The notes: generated by a model not told the origin, from the sequence alone. Positions 25,739-35,053 are shown, counted from the first letter of the stretch. The stretch: 49,033 bases of DNA from Pseudomonadota bacterium (GCA_021798115.1 JAJZYM010000007.1:1-49033); one strand, 5' to 3'. Program-made: numbers and translations.

Positions 25739-28432
25739 ATGAGCGACAGCGATCACGCCCCCGAGACCGCCGCGGGGCGGCTTCCCGATCCCGACCCGGA
25801 GGAGACGCGCGAGTGGCGCGAGGCGCTGCGCGCCGTGCGTCTCCTCGAGGGGCCGGACCGCACGCGCGCCCTGCTCGACGTTCTCCTCGAGGACGCGCGC
25901 CGCCACGGCGTCGCGCCCACGGAGGGTCTCACGACTCCGTACGTCAACACCATCCCTCCGGAGGAGGAGCCCCCGTACCCCGGTGAGATCGATCTCGAGC
26001 GGCGCATTGAAGCCTACGTGCGCTGGAACGCGCTCGCCATGGTCGTGCGCGCCAACAAGGAACATTCGGGGGTGGGGGGGCACATCGCCACCTACGCCTC
26101 GGCGGCCCTTCTCTACGAGGTCGGCTTCCATCATTTCTGGCGTGCGCGCGTGGGCGACGGACCGGGCGATCTCGTCTACATCCAGGGGCATTCCTCCCCC
26201 GGCATCTACGCCCGCTCCTTCCTCGAAGGCCGCTTCGGCGAAGACGCGCTTCGGGGGTTCCGTCGCGAGGCGAGCCTGAGTCCGTCGCTCTCGTCCTACC
26301 CGCACCCCTGGCTCATGCCCGAGTATTGGCAGTTCCCCACCGTCTCGATGGGCCTCGGGCCCATTCAGGCGGTCTACCAGGCGCGGCTTCTGCGTTACCT
26401 CGAGCACCGCGGTCTTCGGCCCGCGAGCGACCGCAAGGTCTGGTGCATGGTTGGCGACGGGGAAATGGACGAACCCGAGTCGCTCGCGGCCCTCGGTCTC
26501 GCGGCCCGCGAGGGGCTCGACAACCTCGTCTTTGTCGTGAACTGCAACCTCCAGCGCCTCGACGGCCCGGTGCGCGGCAACGGCAAAATCATCCAGGAAC
26601 TCGAGGCCGTCTACCGTGCGGCGGGGTGGAGCGTCCTCAAGGTCATCTGGGGACGTCGCTGGGATCCCCTCCTGGCCCGCGACCGCGACGGACACCTGCG
26701 CCGCCGCATGGAGGCCTGCCTCGACGGCGACTACCAGACCTTCAAATCCAAGGACGGAGCCTACGTGCGCGAGCATTTCTTCGGCGTCGACCCCGCCCTT
26801 CGGGAGATGGTGGCCGACATGAGCGACGAGGACATCTGGCGGCTCAACCGCGGGGGCAACGATCGGCACAAGGTTTACGCCGCCTACCGGCGGGCGATCG
26901 AGACGCGCGGCCGCCCGGTCGTGATCCTCGCCAAAAGCATCAAGGGCTACGGGATGGGCCGCGCGGGGGAGGCGGCGAACGTGGCCCACCAGCAGAAGAA
27001 GGTGGACGTGGAGGCGCTGCGCGAATTCCGCAACCGCTTTTCGCTGCCGCTCGACGATGCCGCTCTCGAGGAACTGCGTTTCCTGAGCTTTGCGGAGACG
27101 AGCCCCGAGCGGCGCTATCTCCTCGAGCGTCGCCAAGCCCTCGGTGGGTTCCTGCCCGCCCGCCGCCCGGAGCCCCCGAAGCTGGCCCTTCCCCCGGCCA
27201 AGGCCTTCACCCCTCTTCTCGAGGCGAGCGGCGAGCGCGCTTTCTCGACGACGATGGCCGCCGTGCGGCTCATGAGCGAGCTTCTGCGCGACAAGAGCTT
27301 CGGGCCCCGGATCGTTCCCATCGTGCCCGACGAGGCGCGCACCTTCGGCATGGAGGGCCTCTTCCGTCCGTACGGCATCTATTCCTCCCTCGGCCAGCGT
27401 TACACCCCTCCCGACGCCCAGCAGATCGCTCCCTACCGCGAGGACACGGCGGGCCAGATCCTCGAGGAAGGAATCACGGAAGCGGGGTCCATGGCCTCGT
27501 GGCTCACCGCTGCCACGGCGCACAGCCATCACGAACTTGCGCTCGTGCCGTTCTTTTTCTTCTATTCCATCTTTGGATTTCAACGCGCCATGGACCTGAT
27601 TTGGGCCGCGGGAGACGCGCAGGCGCGCGGGTTCCTCTTCGGGGGCACGGCCGGACGGACCACCCTCGAGGGCGAGGGGCTTCAGCACTGCGACGGCCAG
27701 AGCCAGGTGATGGCCTCGCTCGTCCCGAGCTGCGTCGCCTACGACCCGTGTTACGCCTACGAGGTGGCGGTGATCGTGCGCGAATCGCTCCGCCGCATGT
27801 ACGTCGAGGGTGAGAAGATGTTCGTCTACCTCACCGTCACCAACGAGAACTACCCGCATCCGGCGCTTCCCGAGGGGGCGGAGGAGGGGATCGTGCGGGG
27901 CTTGTACCGCCTGCGCACCCTGGGTGAGGAGGGCCGGCCCGAGATCCAGCTCCTGGGTTCGGGCGCGATCCTCCGCGAGGTGGAGCGGGCGGCCGAGATG
28001 CTCGCCGCCGACTACGGCGTGCGGGCCACCGTCTGGAGCGTGACGAGCTTCACCGAACTGCGGCGCGAAGCGCGCGCGCTTCGCCGCGCCGCGGCCCGTC
28101 GCGCCCGCGGCGCCCCCGGCCGTTCGCACCTGGAGACGGAGCTCGGTGGGCGTCCGGGTCCGGTCGTGGCCGCCACCGACTACGCGAGTCTCTATGCGGA
28201 GCAGATCCGCGAGTTCCTGCCCCAGCGCTACGTGACCCTCGGGACCGACGGCTACGGACGGAGTGACATCCGTCCGGCACTGCGCCGATTCTTCGAGGTC
28301 GACGCCGAGCACGTGGTCGCGGCGGCGCTGCGCGCGCTCGTCGACGAGAAGGCCCTCAAGGCCGCGGTCCTCGAGACCGCGCTCAAGCGCTTCGGCATCG
28401 ATCCCGAAACGCCGCCCCCCTGGACGCGCTGA
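25739..28432 (+). CDS. aceE: Pyruvate dehydrogenase E1 component (homodimeric type)
   Basis: It decarboxylates pyruvate with thiamine diphosphate and passes the acetyl group to the E2 lipoyl arm. The 897-residue length fits the homodimeric AceE of proteobacteria. TPYVNTIPPEEEPPYPGE opens the conserved region. HSGVGGHIATYAS, YIQGHSSPGIYARSFLEGR, the thiamine-diphosphate motif MVGDGEMDEPES ending in FVVNCNLQRLDGPVRGN, and EGITEAGSMASW follow. ATG 25739 is taken; the frame is open far upstream but antisense to pyrC. aceF follows 16 bases later. lpd (E3) is absent. Confidence 0.96.
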   Translation: MSDSDHAPETAAGRLPDPDPEETREWREALRAVRLLEGPDRTRALLDVLLEDARRHGVAPTEGLTTPYVNTIPPEEEPPYPGEIDLERRIEAYVRWNALAMVVRANKEHSGVGGHIATYASAALLYEVGFHHFWRARVGDGPGDLVYIQGHSSPGIYARSFLEGRFGEDALRGFRREASLSPSLSSYPHPWLMPEYWQFPTVSMGLGPIQAVYQARLLRYLEHRGLRPASDRKVWCMVGDGEMDEPESLAALGLAAREGLDNLVFVVNCNLQRLDGPVRGNGKIIQELEAVYRAAGWSVLKVIWGRRWDPLLARDRDGHLRRRMEACLDGDYQTFKSKDGAYVREHFFGVDPALREMVADMSDEDIWRLNRGGNDRHKVYAAYRRAIETRGRPVVILAKSIKGYGMGRAGEAANVAHQQKKVDVEALREFRNRFSLPLDDAALEELRFLSFAETSPERRYLLERRQALGGFLPARRPEPPKLALPPAKAFTPLLEASGERAFSTTMAAVRLMSELLRDKSFGPRIVPIVPDEARTFGMEGLFRPYGIYSSLGQRYTPPDAQQIAPYREDTAGQILEEGITEAGSMASWLTAATAHSHHELALVPFFFFYSIFGFQRAMDLIWAAGDAQARGFLFGGTAGRTTLEGEGLQHCDGQSQVMASLVPSCVAYDPCYAYEVAVIVRESLRRMYVEGEKMFVYLTVTNENYPHPALPEGAEEGIVRGLYRLRTLGEEGRPEIQLLGSGAILREVERAAEMLAADYGVRATVWSVTSFTELRREARALRRAAARRARGAPGRSHLETELGGRPGPVVAATDYASLYAEQIREFLPQRYVTLGTDGYGRSDIRPALRRFFEVDAEHVVAAALRALVDEKALKAAVLETALKRFGIDPETPPPWTR

Positions 28433-28448
28433 GCGCAGGAGACCGACG

Positions 28449-30032
28449 ATGGCCCGACACGAAGTCAAGACGCCCGATCTCGGAGACTTTCACGACGTTC
28501 CGGTGATCGAGGTCCTGGTGAAGGAAGGCCAGGAGGTGGCGGAGGGGGAGGGACTCGTCACGCTCGAGACTGAGAAGGCGGTGATGGACGTGCCGGCCCC
28601 GGCGGCCGGGACGGTGCGCCGGCTTCTCGTGAGCCCGGGGAGCAAGGTCTCGACCGGCACCGCGGTCGCCGTCCTCGAAACGCCGGAGAAAGAAACCCTC
28701 TCCCCCTCCGCGGCGCCCGCGTCTCCGAAAACGGCGCCCCCGGCCGCGCCGCCGCAGGCGCCCCCGCCCAACCCGCCGCCTTCATCTTCCGCCGGGGGAG
28801 AGATGCCCGTCGTCACGCCCGATCTCGGGGACTTTCATGACGTTCCGGTGATCGAGGTCCTGGTGAAGGAGGGCCAGGAGGTGGCGGAGGGGGAGGGGCT
28901 CGTCACGCTCGAGAGTGAGAAGGCGGTGATGGACGTGCCGGCCCCGGCGGCCGGGACGGTGCGCCGGCTTCTCGTGAGCCCGGGGAGCAAGGTCTCGACC
29001 GGCACCGCGGTCGCCGTCCTCGAAACACGGAAGAAGGGCGCCCCCGCCCCGGAGGCGCCGTCCCCGCAAGCGTCCCCATCCCCACGGCCGGCGGCCCCTG
29101 TGCGCGAGGAGCCCCCTCCCGTCGTGAAGGACCCGTCGGCGAAGGGCTCCGCGACCGAGGGCCCGCGCCCCGTCCACGCCGGCCCGCACGTCCGCCGCCT
29201 CGCCCGCGAGCTCGGCATCGATCTCCGCCGTGTGCGTGGGAGTGGCCCGCGGGGGCGCGTTCGCCCGGGCGATCTCGCGCAGGCGTCCACCGTCTCCGCC
29301 GCCCCCCTTCCGTCGGCTTCCGAACACGCGCGCTTCGGCCCCGTCGAGGTCGTTCCTCTCGGGCGCATTCCCCGCATCTCGGGCCCGCGCCTTCAGGCGA
29401 GCTGGACCACGATTCCGCATGTCACCCAGCACGATCGGGCGGACATCACCCGCCTCGATGCGCTCCGCCGCGAGCTCAACGCCGCCGTGGGCCGCGACGG
29501 GCCGCATCTGACGCTTCTTCCCTTCGTGCTCCGCGCCTGCGTTCTCGCGCTCCTTCGTCACCCCACGGTCAACGCTTCGCTGAGCCCCGACGGGACGGAG
29601 CTCGTGCTCAAGAAGTACCACCACATCGGCGTGGCGGTCGACACGCCCCAGGGGTTGGTCGTCCCGGTGCTCCGCGACGTCGGGACGAAGGATGTTTTCG
29701 CCCTGGCGCGCGAACTCGGGAACGTCTCGGCCCGCGCCCGCGACGGACGGCTCACGCCCGCCGATTTCCAGGGCGGCTCGTTCAGCGTCTCGAGCCTCGG
29801 GGGGATCGGCGGGACGGCTTTCACCCCGATCATCAACGCCCCGGAGGTGGCGATCCTCGGCCTTTCGCGCGCGAATCTCGAACCCGTCTGGCGGGAAGGG
29901 GCGTTCGTTCCCCGCCTTCTTCTTCCGCTCTCGTTCTCCTACGATCACCGGGTGATCGACGGGGCGGAGGCGGCGCGTTTCACGCGCACCCTGAGCGGAA
30001 TTCTCGAGGGCCTCGAGGGGCTCGTCGCGTGA
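28449..30032 (+). CDS. aceF: Pyruvate dehydrogenase E2, dihydrolipoyl acetyltransferase with two near-identical lipoyl domains
   Basis: The 527-residue core enzyme of the PDH complex has two N-terminal lipoyl domains (about residues 5-80 and 120-195; lipoyl lysines 43 and 158 in ETEKAVMD and ESEKAVMD). They are joined by Pro/Ala-rich linkers. A peripheral subunit-binding domain (HVRRLARELGIDLRRVRGSG) and a C-terminal acyltransferase follow, the latter ending with the catalytic SYDHRVIDGAEAARF and FTPIINAPEVAILGL. The two lipoyl units are nearly identical in DNA as well. It follows aceE by 16 bases. Confidence 0.95.
   Translation: MARHEVKTPDLGDFHDVPVIEVLVKEGQEVAEGEGLVTLETEKAVMDVPAPAAGTVRRLLVSPGSKVSTGTAVAVLETPEKETLSPSAAPASPKTAPPAAPPQAPPPNPPPSSSAGGEMPVVTPDLGDFHDVPVIEVLVKEGQEVAEGEGLVTLESEKAVMDVPAPAAGTVRRLLVSPGSKVSTGTAVAVLETRKKGAPAPEAPSPQASPSPRPAAPVREEPPPVVKDPSAKGSATEGPRPVHAGPHVRRLARELGIDLRRVRGSGPRGRVRPGDLAQASTVSAAPLPSASEHARFGPVEVVPLGRIPRISGPRLQASWTTIPHVTQHDRADITRLDALRRELNAAVGRDGPHLTLLPFVLRACVLALLRHPTVNASLSPDGTELVLKKYHHIGVAVDTPQGLVVPVLRDVGTKDVFALARELGNVSARARDGRLTPADFQGGSFSVSSLGGIGGTAFTPIINAPEVAILGLSRANLEPVWREGAFVPRLLLPLSFSYDHRVIDGAEAARFTRTLSGILEGLEGLVA
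28470..28681 (+). repeat. Direct repeat, copy 1 (first lipoyl-domain coding segment of aceF)
   Basis: This 212-base stretch matches 28815-29026 at all but five positions by my base-by-base reading. Four of the five differences are silent; one changes Thr to Ser next to the lipoyl lysine. The second half, about 110 bases ending CCTCGAAAC, is identical. The spacing of 345 bases keeps both copies in frame. Confidence 0.9.
28815..29026 (+). repeat. Direct repeat, copy 2 (second lipoyl-domain coding segment of aceF)
   Basis: This is the second copy of the 212-base repeat and encodes the second lipoyl domain. It is preceded by a Pro/Ser-rich linker that is not repeated. Confidence 0.9.
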
Positions 30033-30195
30033 CGCGCCGGGCGAACGGGGAGGCGGCACCGCTCGTCGCCGGGGGAGGGCCGTTTGTCGGTCTTGCGGCT
30101 CCGCCCCGGATGCGCTCCGTTGGCGGACGCTCCATGATGATGACCGGCCGCCTTGGCCTCGTCTTTCTTCACACGCATTCCGGAGGATACGCAAC

Positions 30196-31098
30196 ATGAA
30201 TATTCGTTCTTCACCGGCGGGTTTCCTGCGGCTTGCCTTCGCGGCCGTCCTCGTGGCGACCCTGGCCGCCTGTAACGGCAGTTCGAGCGGATCGGGCGCG
30301 CTCACGGTCGGTGTCACCGACACCCCGGTCGACGGTGTCTCGCAGGTGGTCGTCGCCTTCACCGGCATCGAGCTCATGGGCCCGGACGGGACGGTGAACT
30401 ACTCTCTCTCGAGCGAGCAGCAGATCAATCTTCTGTCCTATCAGGGGACGGACGATTTCACCCTTCTGGCCAACCAGGCGGTGCCCGCCGGCAACTATCA
30501 GTGGATGCGTCTCGACATCGATCCCGCGCACTCCTACGTGGTGACCGACGCCGGCGCGCAATACCCGCTCTCGATCCCGAGCGGCTCGGAGACCGGTCTC
30601 AAGCTCGTGAGCGGCTTCACCGTGGCCCAGGGGTCGCTCTCCTCGTTCGTGATCGACTTCAATCTTCGTCAATCCCTCACCGAGGACAATCAGGGAGGGA
30701 GCATCACCTACTCCTTGACCCCGGCCCTGCGTGTCGTCAACCAGCAAGAGGTCGGCACTGTCGCGGGGACGGTCTCGGCGAACCTCGACATCGGCACGAC
30801 GCCCATCAGCAGCACCGGTTGTGATCCTGCGGTCTACGTCTACAGCGGAACGCCGACGACGCTCGAGGGCTACGACGCGACCGTGAGCGGGGGGACGATG
30901 CCGCTCACCTCCGCGACCCTCGCGCTCAACGCGTCGAGCGGTCTCTACGCCTACACGGTGGGCTTTCTGGCGCCCGGAACCTACACGTTGACGGTGACCT
31001 GCGCGGGCCTCGACGTGAGCGGCGGGACCTTCGTCGACGTGACGCCCCAGACGGTCACGGTGACGGCGAACCAGACGGCGACCCTGAACTTCAGCTGA
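30196..31098 (+). CDS. DUF4382-domain lipoprotein
   Basis: The 300-residue product is a predicted lipoprotein. Its signal (LRLAFAAVLVATLAAC) has the lipobox LAAC with acylated Cys26, followed by a Ser/Gly linker. The next part, GALTVGVTDTPVDGVSQVVVAFTGIEL to about residue 170, matches the DUF4382 pattern (VTDxPVD, FTGIEL, SFVIDFNLRQSL). The C-terminal half has beta-rich Thr/Val repeats like a carboxypeptidase-regulatory or Ig-like fold. Function unknown. CCGGAGG stands 11 bases before ATG. It is a single gene between the aceEF operon and a strong hairpin; the 163 bases upstream hold no clear promoter. Confidence 0.85.
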   Translation: MNIRSSPAGFLRLAFAAVLVATLAACNGSSSGSGALTVGVTDTPVDGVSQVVVAFTGIELMGPDGTVNYSLSSEQQINLLSYQGTDDFTLLANQAVPAGNYQWMRLDIDPAHSYVVTDAGAQYPLSIPSGSETGLKLVSGFTVAQGSLSSFVIDFNLRQSLTEDNQGGSITYSLTPALRVVNQQEVGTVAGTVSANLDIGTTPISSTGCDPAVYVYSGTPTTLEGYDATVSGGTMPLTSATLALNASSGLYAYTVGFLAPGTYTLTVTCAGLDVSGGTFVDVTPQTVTVTANQTATLNFS

Positions 31099-31107
31099 GG
31101 ACGCCCC

Positions 31108-31141
31108 GGAGCGGTCCGCGGGGGGGCCCGCGGACCGCTCC
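31108..31141. terminator. Strong hairpin after the DUF4382 lipoprotein gene
   Basis: A perfect 15-base-pair inverted repeat (arms 31108-31122 and 31127-31141) surrounds a GGGG loop. It starts 10 bases after the stop. No T-run follows directly, so it is either a terminator of the kind used in GC-rich genomes or a 3' end protector. A second, weaker hairpin (GGGAGGGC-GAAGA-GCCCTTCC) follows at about 31148-31168. Confidence 0.7.
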
Positions 31142-31187
31142 GCTCGGGGAGGGCGAAGAGCCCTTCCGGCTTTGGTCCCGGGAGTGC

Positions 31188-31216
31188 TTGACAGGGGCGG
31201 CGTTTGCTGTTAGCGT
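31188..31216 (+). promoter_or_regulatory. Putative hrcA promoter with a CIRCE-like half site
   Basis: A perfect TTGACA -35 lies at 31188-31193. The -10 position 17 bases on is TAGCGT (31211-31216), only 3/6. The bases 31182-31190 read GAGTGCTTG, a 7/9 match to the right arm of the HrcA operator CIRCE (GAGTGCTAA). The expected left arm nine bases upstream is poorly conserved, so autoregulation by HrcA is possible but not secure. Confidence 0.45.
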
Positions 31217-31247
31217 CAGCCGGTTCGTTTCCCCCTCACCGCGAGTC

Positions 31248-32324
31248 ATGCGCAGCCCCCCGACCACTTCCGTGTCCGGCACGTCGAGCGAGGAGCTCGG
31301 GGAGCGGGCGCGGACCGTCCTCAAGATCCTCATGGAGCAGTACCTGCGCACCGGCGAGCCGGTGGGTTCGGCCGGGATCGCGCAGCGCCTCGACACCCCG
31401 CTCAGCCCGGCGAGTGTTCGCAACGTGCTCGCGGATCTCGAGGAGCGTGGCTATCTCCTCTCGCCCCACACGTCCTCGGGGCGGGTGCCGACCGTGCGCG
31501 GTTACCGCTTCTTTATCGACGCGCTTCTCGAATTCGACACCCCCGACGAGCGTCTCCTCGCCCGTCTGCGGGAGGTGCTTGGACGCGACGAGGTTCCTCC
31601 CGAGGAGCTTCTCGCCCGCGCCTCGGAGATGGTCTCGACCCTCACCCACATGGCGGCGCTCGTGAGCGTCCCCCGCCGCGAGGTCCGGGTGTTCCGTCAC
31701 ATCGAGTTCGTCCCGCTCGAAGGACGCCGGATCCTCGCCGTCCTCCTGACCGGAGACGGGGAGATCGAGAACCGCCTGCTCACGGTGGATCACTCCTTCG
31801 ACCGGGCCCGCCTCGAGGAGGCCGCCCGGTCCCTCAACGAGCACTTCTCGGGGCGCGGTCTCGAGGAGGTCCGCGTGCGCCTCGAGCAGGAGATCGAGAA
31901 GACCCGCGTCGGGCTTGAGCGGCTTCTCGCGTCGGTGCGGGCGATGACCGAGACTCTTCTCGAGAAAGACCGCCGGGGTGAGATGCTCCGCGTCGCGGGG
32001 GCCCTCAACCTTTTCGGCTTCGAGGAGCTGCACAATCTCGCCCGTCTCCGGGAGCTCTTCGAGGCGCTCGACCGCCAGCGCGACATTTTGCACCTCTTCG
32101 AGGCCTGCGCCCGCGCCGAGGGGGTGCGCATTTTTCTCGGCCAGGAGAGCGGCGCCCAGGCCCTCGAGGAATGCGCGCTCGTCGCCGCTCCGTACCGCAT
32201 GGGCGAGGGGCGCATCGGCGTTCTCGGGATCGTGGGTCCGCGACGGATGGATTACGCCCACGTCGTGCCCATCGTGCGGGTGACGGCCGAGATGCTGGGC
32301 CTGGCCTTGAAGAACACCGACTGA
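31248..32324 (+). CDS. hrcA: Heat-inducible transcription repressor HrcA
   Basis: HrcA represses chaperone genes by binding CIRCE and is kept active by GroEL. The 358-residue product has an N-terminal winged helix (RARTVLKILMEQYLRTGEPV to ASVRNVLADLEERGYLLSPH, then TSSGRVPTVRGYRFFID) and the dimerisation and GAF-like part ending in RIGVLGIVGPRRMDYAHVVP. ATG 31248 is the first start after the promoter. It is placed directly before grpE-dnaK-dnaJ, its expected targets, 61 bases upstream of grpE. Confidence 0.96.
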   Translation: MRSPPTTSVSGTSSEELGERARTVLKILMEQYLRTGEPVGSAGIAQRLDTPLSPASVRNVLADLEERGYLLSPHTSSGRVPTVRGYRFFIDALLEFDTPDERLLARLREVLGRDEVPPEELLARASEMVSTLTHMAALVSVPRREVRVFRHIEFVPLEGRRILAVLLTGDGEIENRLLTVDHSFDRARLEEAARSLNEHFSGRGLEEVRVRLEQEIEKTRVGLERLLASVRAMTETLLEKDRRGEMLRVAGALNLFGFEELHNLARLRELFEALDRQRDILHLFEACARAEGVRIFLGQESGAQALEECALVAAPYRMGEGRIGVLGIVGPRRMDYAHVVPIVRVTAEMLGLALKNTD

Positions 32325-32335
32325 GGCCCCAAGGT

Positions 32336-32357
32336 ACGGGGGAAACCCGTCCCTTTT
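32336..32357 (+). terminator. Weak hairpin/attenuator between hrcA and grpE
   Basis: ACGGG-GGAAA-CCCGT (32336-32350) is a 5-base-pair stem followed by CCCTTTT. It resembles a weak intrinsic terminator that could limit read-through from hrcA into grpE, or mark an mRNA processing point. Confidence 0.35.
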
Positions 32358-32385
32358 CTCATGACTTTCAGGAGCGACCGGGCCC

Positions 32386-32976
32386 ATGGCCGAGACGACC
32401 GACTCACCCGCTTCTTCCGGCACGTTTACGCCGGACCCTCAGGAAGAGACCCCCTCGCCGAACGGAGGGGGGCCGAAGGGGCCCGAGGGCGGTGCTCCGG
32501 GCGAGCGGCCGGGCGCCGCGCCCCGTCCTCCCGACGAGGTGGACGAGCGGCTTCTGCGGGCCCTGGCCGAACTCGACAACGTGCGCAAGCGCGCGCAGCG
32601 CGAGGTCGAGGAGAGCCGCCGCCGGGCCCTCGAGATCCTCTTCGGGGAACTCCTCCTCGTCAAGGACAGCCTCGAGCTCGGTCTTCAGGCCTGCGGGGGC
32701 GAGACGGGGCCGGTCGTCGAGGGCCTCGGGATGACGCTTCGGCTCCTCGAGACGATCTTCGAACGCTACGGCGTCGAGACGATCGATCCCCTGCACGCGC
32801 CGTTCGACCCCCGCCGGCACGAGGCGATCGCCACCCGGCCCGAGGCCGACTTGGACCCGGGGACCGTGGTCGTCGTGGTCCAGAAGGGCTACCGCCTGAA
32901 CGAACGCCTTCTGCGCCCGGCGCGCGTCGTGGTCGCCGCCCCCCCGCTTGATTCCGCGTCCGCGGACCCCACATAA
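32386..32976 (+). CDS. grpE: Nucleotide exchange factor GrpE
   Basis: GrpE releases ADP from DnaK. The 196-residue product begins with an acidic, Pro/Gly-rich disordered tail of about 50 residues. It continues with a long helix (DERLLRALAELDNVRKRAQREVEE) and ends with the beta domain (VETIDPLHAPFDPRRHEAIA, TVVVVVQKGYRLNERLLRPARVVVA), all typical. AGGAG lies 11 bases before ATG. It sits between hrcA and dnaK. Confidence 0.94.
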   Translation: MAETTDSPASSGTFTPDPQEETPSPNGGGPKGPEGGAPGERPGAAPRPPDEVDERLLRALAELDNVRKRAQREVEESRRRALEILFGELLLVKDSLELGLQACGGETGPVVEGLGMTLRLLETIFERYGVETIDPLHAPFDPRRHEAIATRPEADLDPGTVVVVVQKGYRLNERLLRPARVVVAAPPLDSASADPT

Positions 32977-33042
32977 CCCTTGACCGGGCCGGGCGCCTTC
33001 TGCCCCGCCCACCCCACCGCCTCAGGAGGCTCTGAACGACCC

Positions 33043-34974
33043 ATGGCCAAGATCATCGGTATCGACCTCGGCACAACGAATTCGTGCGTTGCCGTGATGG
33101 AGGGAGGCCAACCCAAAGTCATCCCCAACAGCGAAGGCGACCGCACGACCCCGTCGGTCGTCGCCTTCGGCAAGGACGGAGAAGTGCTGGTCGGGCAGTC
33201 CGCCAAGCGTCAGGCGGTCACCAATCCGACCAACACCCTCTACGCCGTCAAACGCCTGATCGGTCGCCGCTTCGACGACGAGATGGTGAGGAAGACGATG
33301 GAGGCGGTGGCCTTCAAGATCGTGCGTGCCGACAACGGCGATGCCTGGATCGAGATCGGCGGCAAGGCCATGGCCCCGCCGGAGATCTCCGCCCGTGTGC
33401 TCATGAAGATGAAAAAGACGGCGGAGGACTATCTGGGCGAGAAAGTCACCGAGGCCGTCATCACCGTGCCCGCGTATTTCAATGACGCCCAGCGTCAGGC
33501 CACCAAAGACGCCGGTCGTATCGCCGGCCTCGAAGTGCGCCGCATCATCAACGAGCCCACCGCGGCGGCTCTGGCGTTCGGCCTCGACAAAAAGCCTCGC
33601 GACACCAAGATCGCGGTCTACGATCTCGGGGGGGGCACGTTCGACATTTCCATCATCGAGATCGCGGAAGTCGACGGCGAGCGTCAGTTCGAAGTGCTTT
33701 CGACCAACGGCGACACCTTCCTCGGTGGCGAGGACTTCGACCGCCGCGTCATCGACTATCTGGCCGAAGAATTCCGCAAGGAACAAGGCTTTGATCTCCG
33801 CAAGGATCCCCTGGCCATGCAGCGCCTGCGCGAAGCGGCCGAAAAGGCCAAGATCGAACTGAGTTCGAGCCAGCAGACCGAGATCAACCTGCCGTACATC
33901 ACCGCGGATGCGACGGGGCCGAAGCACCTCAACATCCGTCTCACGCGGGCCAAGCTCGAGTCGCTCGTGGAGGATCTCATCCAGAAAACGCTCGGGCCGT
34001 GCCGGACGGCGCTCAAGGACGCCGGTCTCGAGACGTCGGCCATCGAAGACGTCATCCTGGTCGGCGGCCAGACGCGCATGCCGCGCGTGCAGGAGGTCGT
34101 CCGCCAGTTCTTCGGCAAGGAGCCGCGCAAGGATGTCAACCCCGACGAAGCCGTCGCCATCGGCGCCTCGGTCCAGGGCGGGGTCCTCAAGGGCGAGGTC
34201 AAGGACGTGCTTCTCCTCGACGTCACTCCGCTCTCGCTCGGGATCGAGACCCTGGGGGGCGTGATGACCAAGCTCATCGAAAAGAACACGACGATTCCGA
34301 CCAAGGCCTCGCAGGTCTTCTCGACCGCCGACGACAACCAGTCCACGGTCACCATCCACGTGCTCCAGGGGGAACGCGAAATGGTGCGCGACAACAAGTC
34401 GCTCGGCCGCTTCGATCTCACCGGAATCACCCCCGCCCCGCGTGGCCAGCCCCAGATCGAGGTCACCTTCGACATCGACGCGAACGGGATTCTCCACGTC
34501 TCGGCCAAGGACAAGGGAACCGGACGGGAGCAGTCGATCGTCATCCGCGCCTCGAGCGGTCTCAGCGAAGACGAAATCAAACGCATGATTCAGGACGCCG
34601 AGGCCCACGCCGAGGAGGACCGGCGCCTCCACGCTCTCGTCGAGTCCCGCAACCGCGCCGACGCTCTCGTCCACGCCGCCGAGGTCAGCCTGCGCGAGCA
34701 TGGGGCGAGCCTCGCCGGCGACGCCCGCGCCCGGGTCGAGGCGGCCGTCTCCGATCTGCGCCAGGCGATCAAGGGCGACGACCGCGACGCGATCGAGGCC
34801 AAGGCCCGCCTTCTCGAGGAATCGCTGCACAGCGTGGGGCCGGGGGCGGGCGCGGGGGGCGCTTCCGGATCTCCGGGCGCGGCCCCGGGCGAAGCCGGCG
34901 CTTCCCCCGGGGGCGAAGAGGTGGTCGATGCCGAGTTCGAACCGGTGGACGGGACGGGGCCGACCAAGCATTGA
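33043..34974 (+). CDS. dnaK: Molecular chaperone DnaK (Hsp70)
   Basis: The ATP-dependent Hsp70 folds and protects proteins with DnaJ and GrpE. The 643-residue product starts [20 protein letters not shown]. It shows [60 protein letters not shown], the linker [16 protein letters not shown] and a Gly/Ala-rich tail ending in [14 protein letters not shown]. Codon use here is a little less extreme in GC than its neighbours, as usual for highly expressed genes. AGGAGG (33024-33029) precedes ATG 33043. Confidence 0.98.
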   Translation: MAKIIGIDLGTTNSCVAVMEGGQPKVIPNSEGDRTTPSVVAFGKDGEVLVGQSAKRQAVTNPTNTLYAVKRLIGRRFDDEMVRKTMEAVAFKIVRADNGDAWIEIGGKAMAPPEISARVLMKMKKTAEDYLGEKVTEAVITVPAYFNDAQRQATKDAGRIAGLEVRRIINEPTAAALAFGLDKKPRDTKIAVYDLGGGTFDISIIEIAEVDGERQFEVLSTNGDTFLGGEDFDRRVIDYLAEEFRKEQGFDLRKDPLAMQRLREAAEKAKIELSSSQQTEINLPYITADATGPKHLNIRLTRAKLESLVEDLIQKTLGPCRTALKDAGLETSAIEDVILVGGQTRMPRVQEVVRQFFGKEPRKDVNPDEAVAIGASVQGGVLKGEVKDVLLLDVTPLSLGIETLGGVMTKLIEKNTTIPTKASQVFSTADDNQSTVTIHVLQGEREMVRDNKSLGRFDLTGITPAPRGQPQIEVTFDIDANGILHVSAKDKGTGREQSIVIRASSGLSEDEIKRMIQDAEAHAEEDRRLHALVESRNRADALVHAAEVSLREHGASLAGDARARVEAAVSDLRQAIKGDDRDAIEAKARLLEESLHSVGPGAGAGGASGSPGAAPGEAGASPGGEEVVDAEFEPVDGTGPTKH

Positions 34975-34994
34975 GGCCCACCGCGGCGACGGAG

Positions 34995-35028
34995 GCCCGC
35001 CCGAGAGCGTAGACTCACGGCGGGCTTT
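34995..35028 (+). terminator. Hairpin between dnaK and dnaJ
   Basis: GCCCGCC (34995-35001) can pair with GGCGGGC (35019-35025) around a 17-base loop and is followed by TTTCG. It could partly terminate dnaK transcripts and so lower DnaJ relative to DnaK. The T-run is short, so efficiency is uncertain. Confidence 0.45.
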
Positions 35029-35053
35029 CGTCGCCTGATCCAGGAGAGCCGCC

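Noticed and set aside
32977-33042. Heat-shock (sigma-32) promoter before dnaK
   Set aside because: CTTGAC at 32979 is followed by CCCCGC at too long a spacing and without a CCCCAT-like -10, so support is insufficient.
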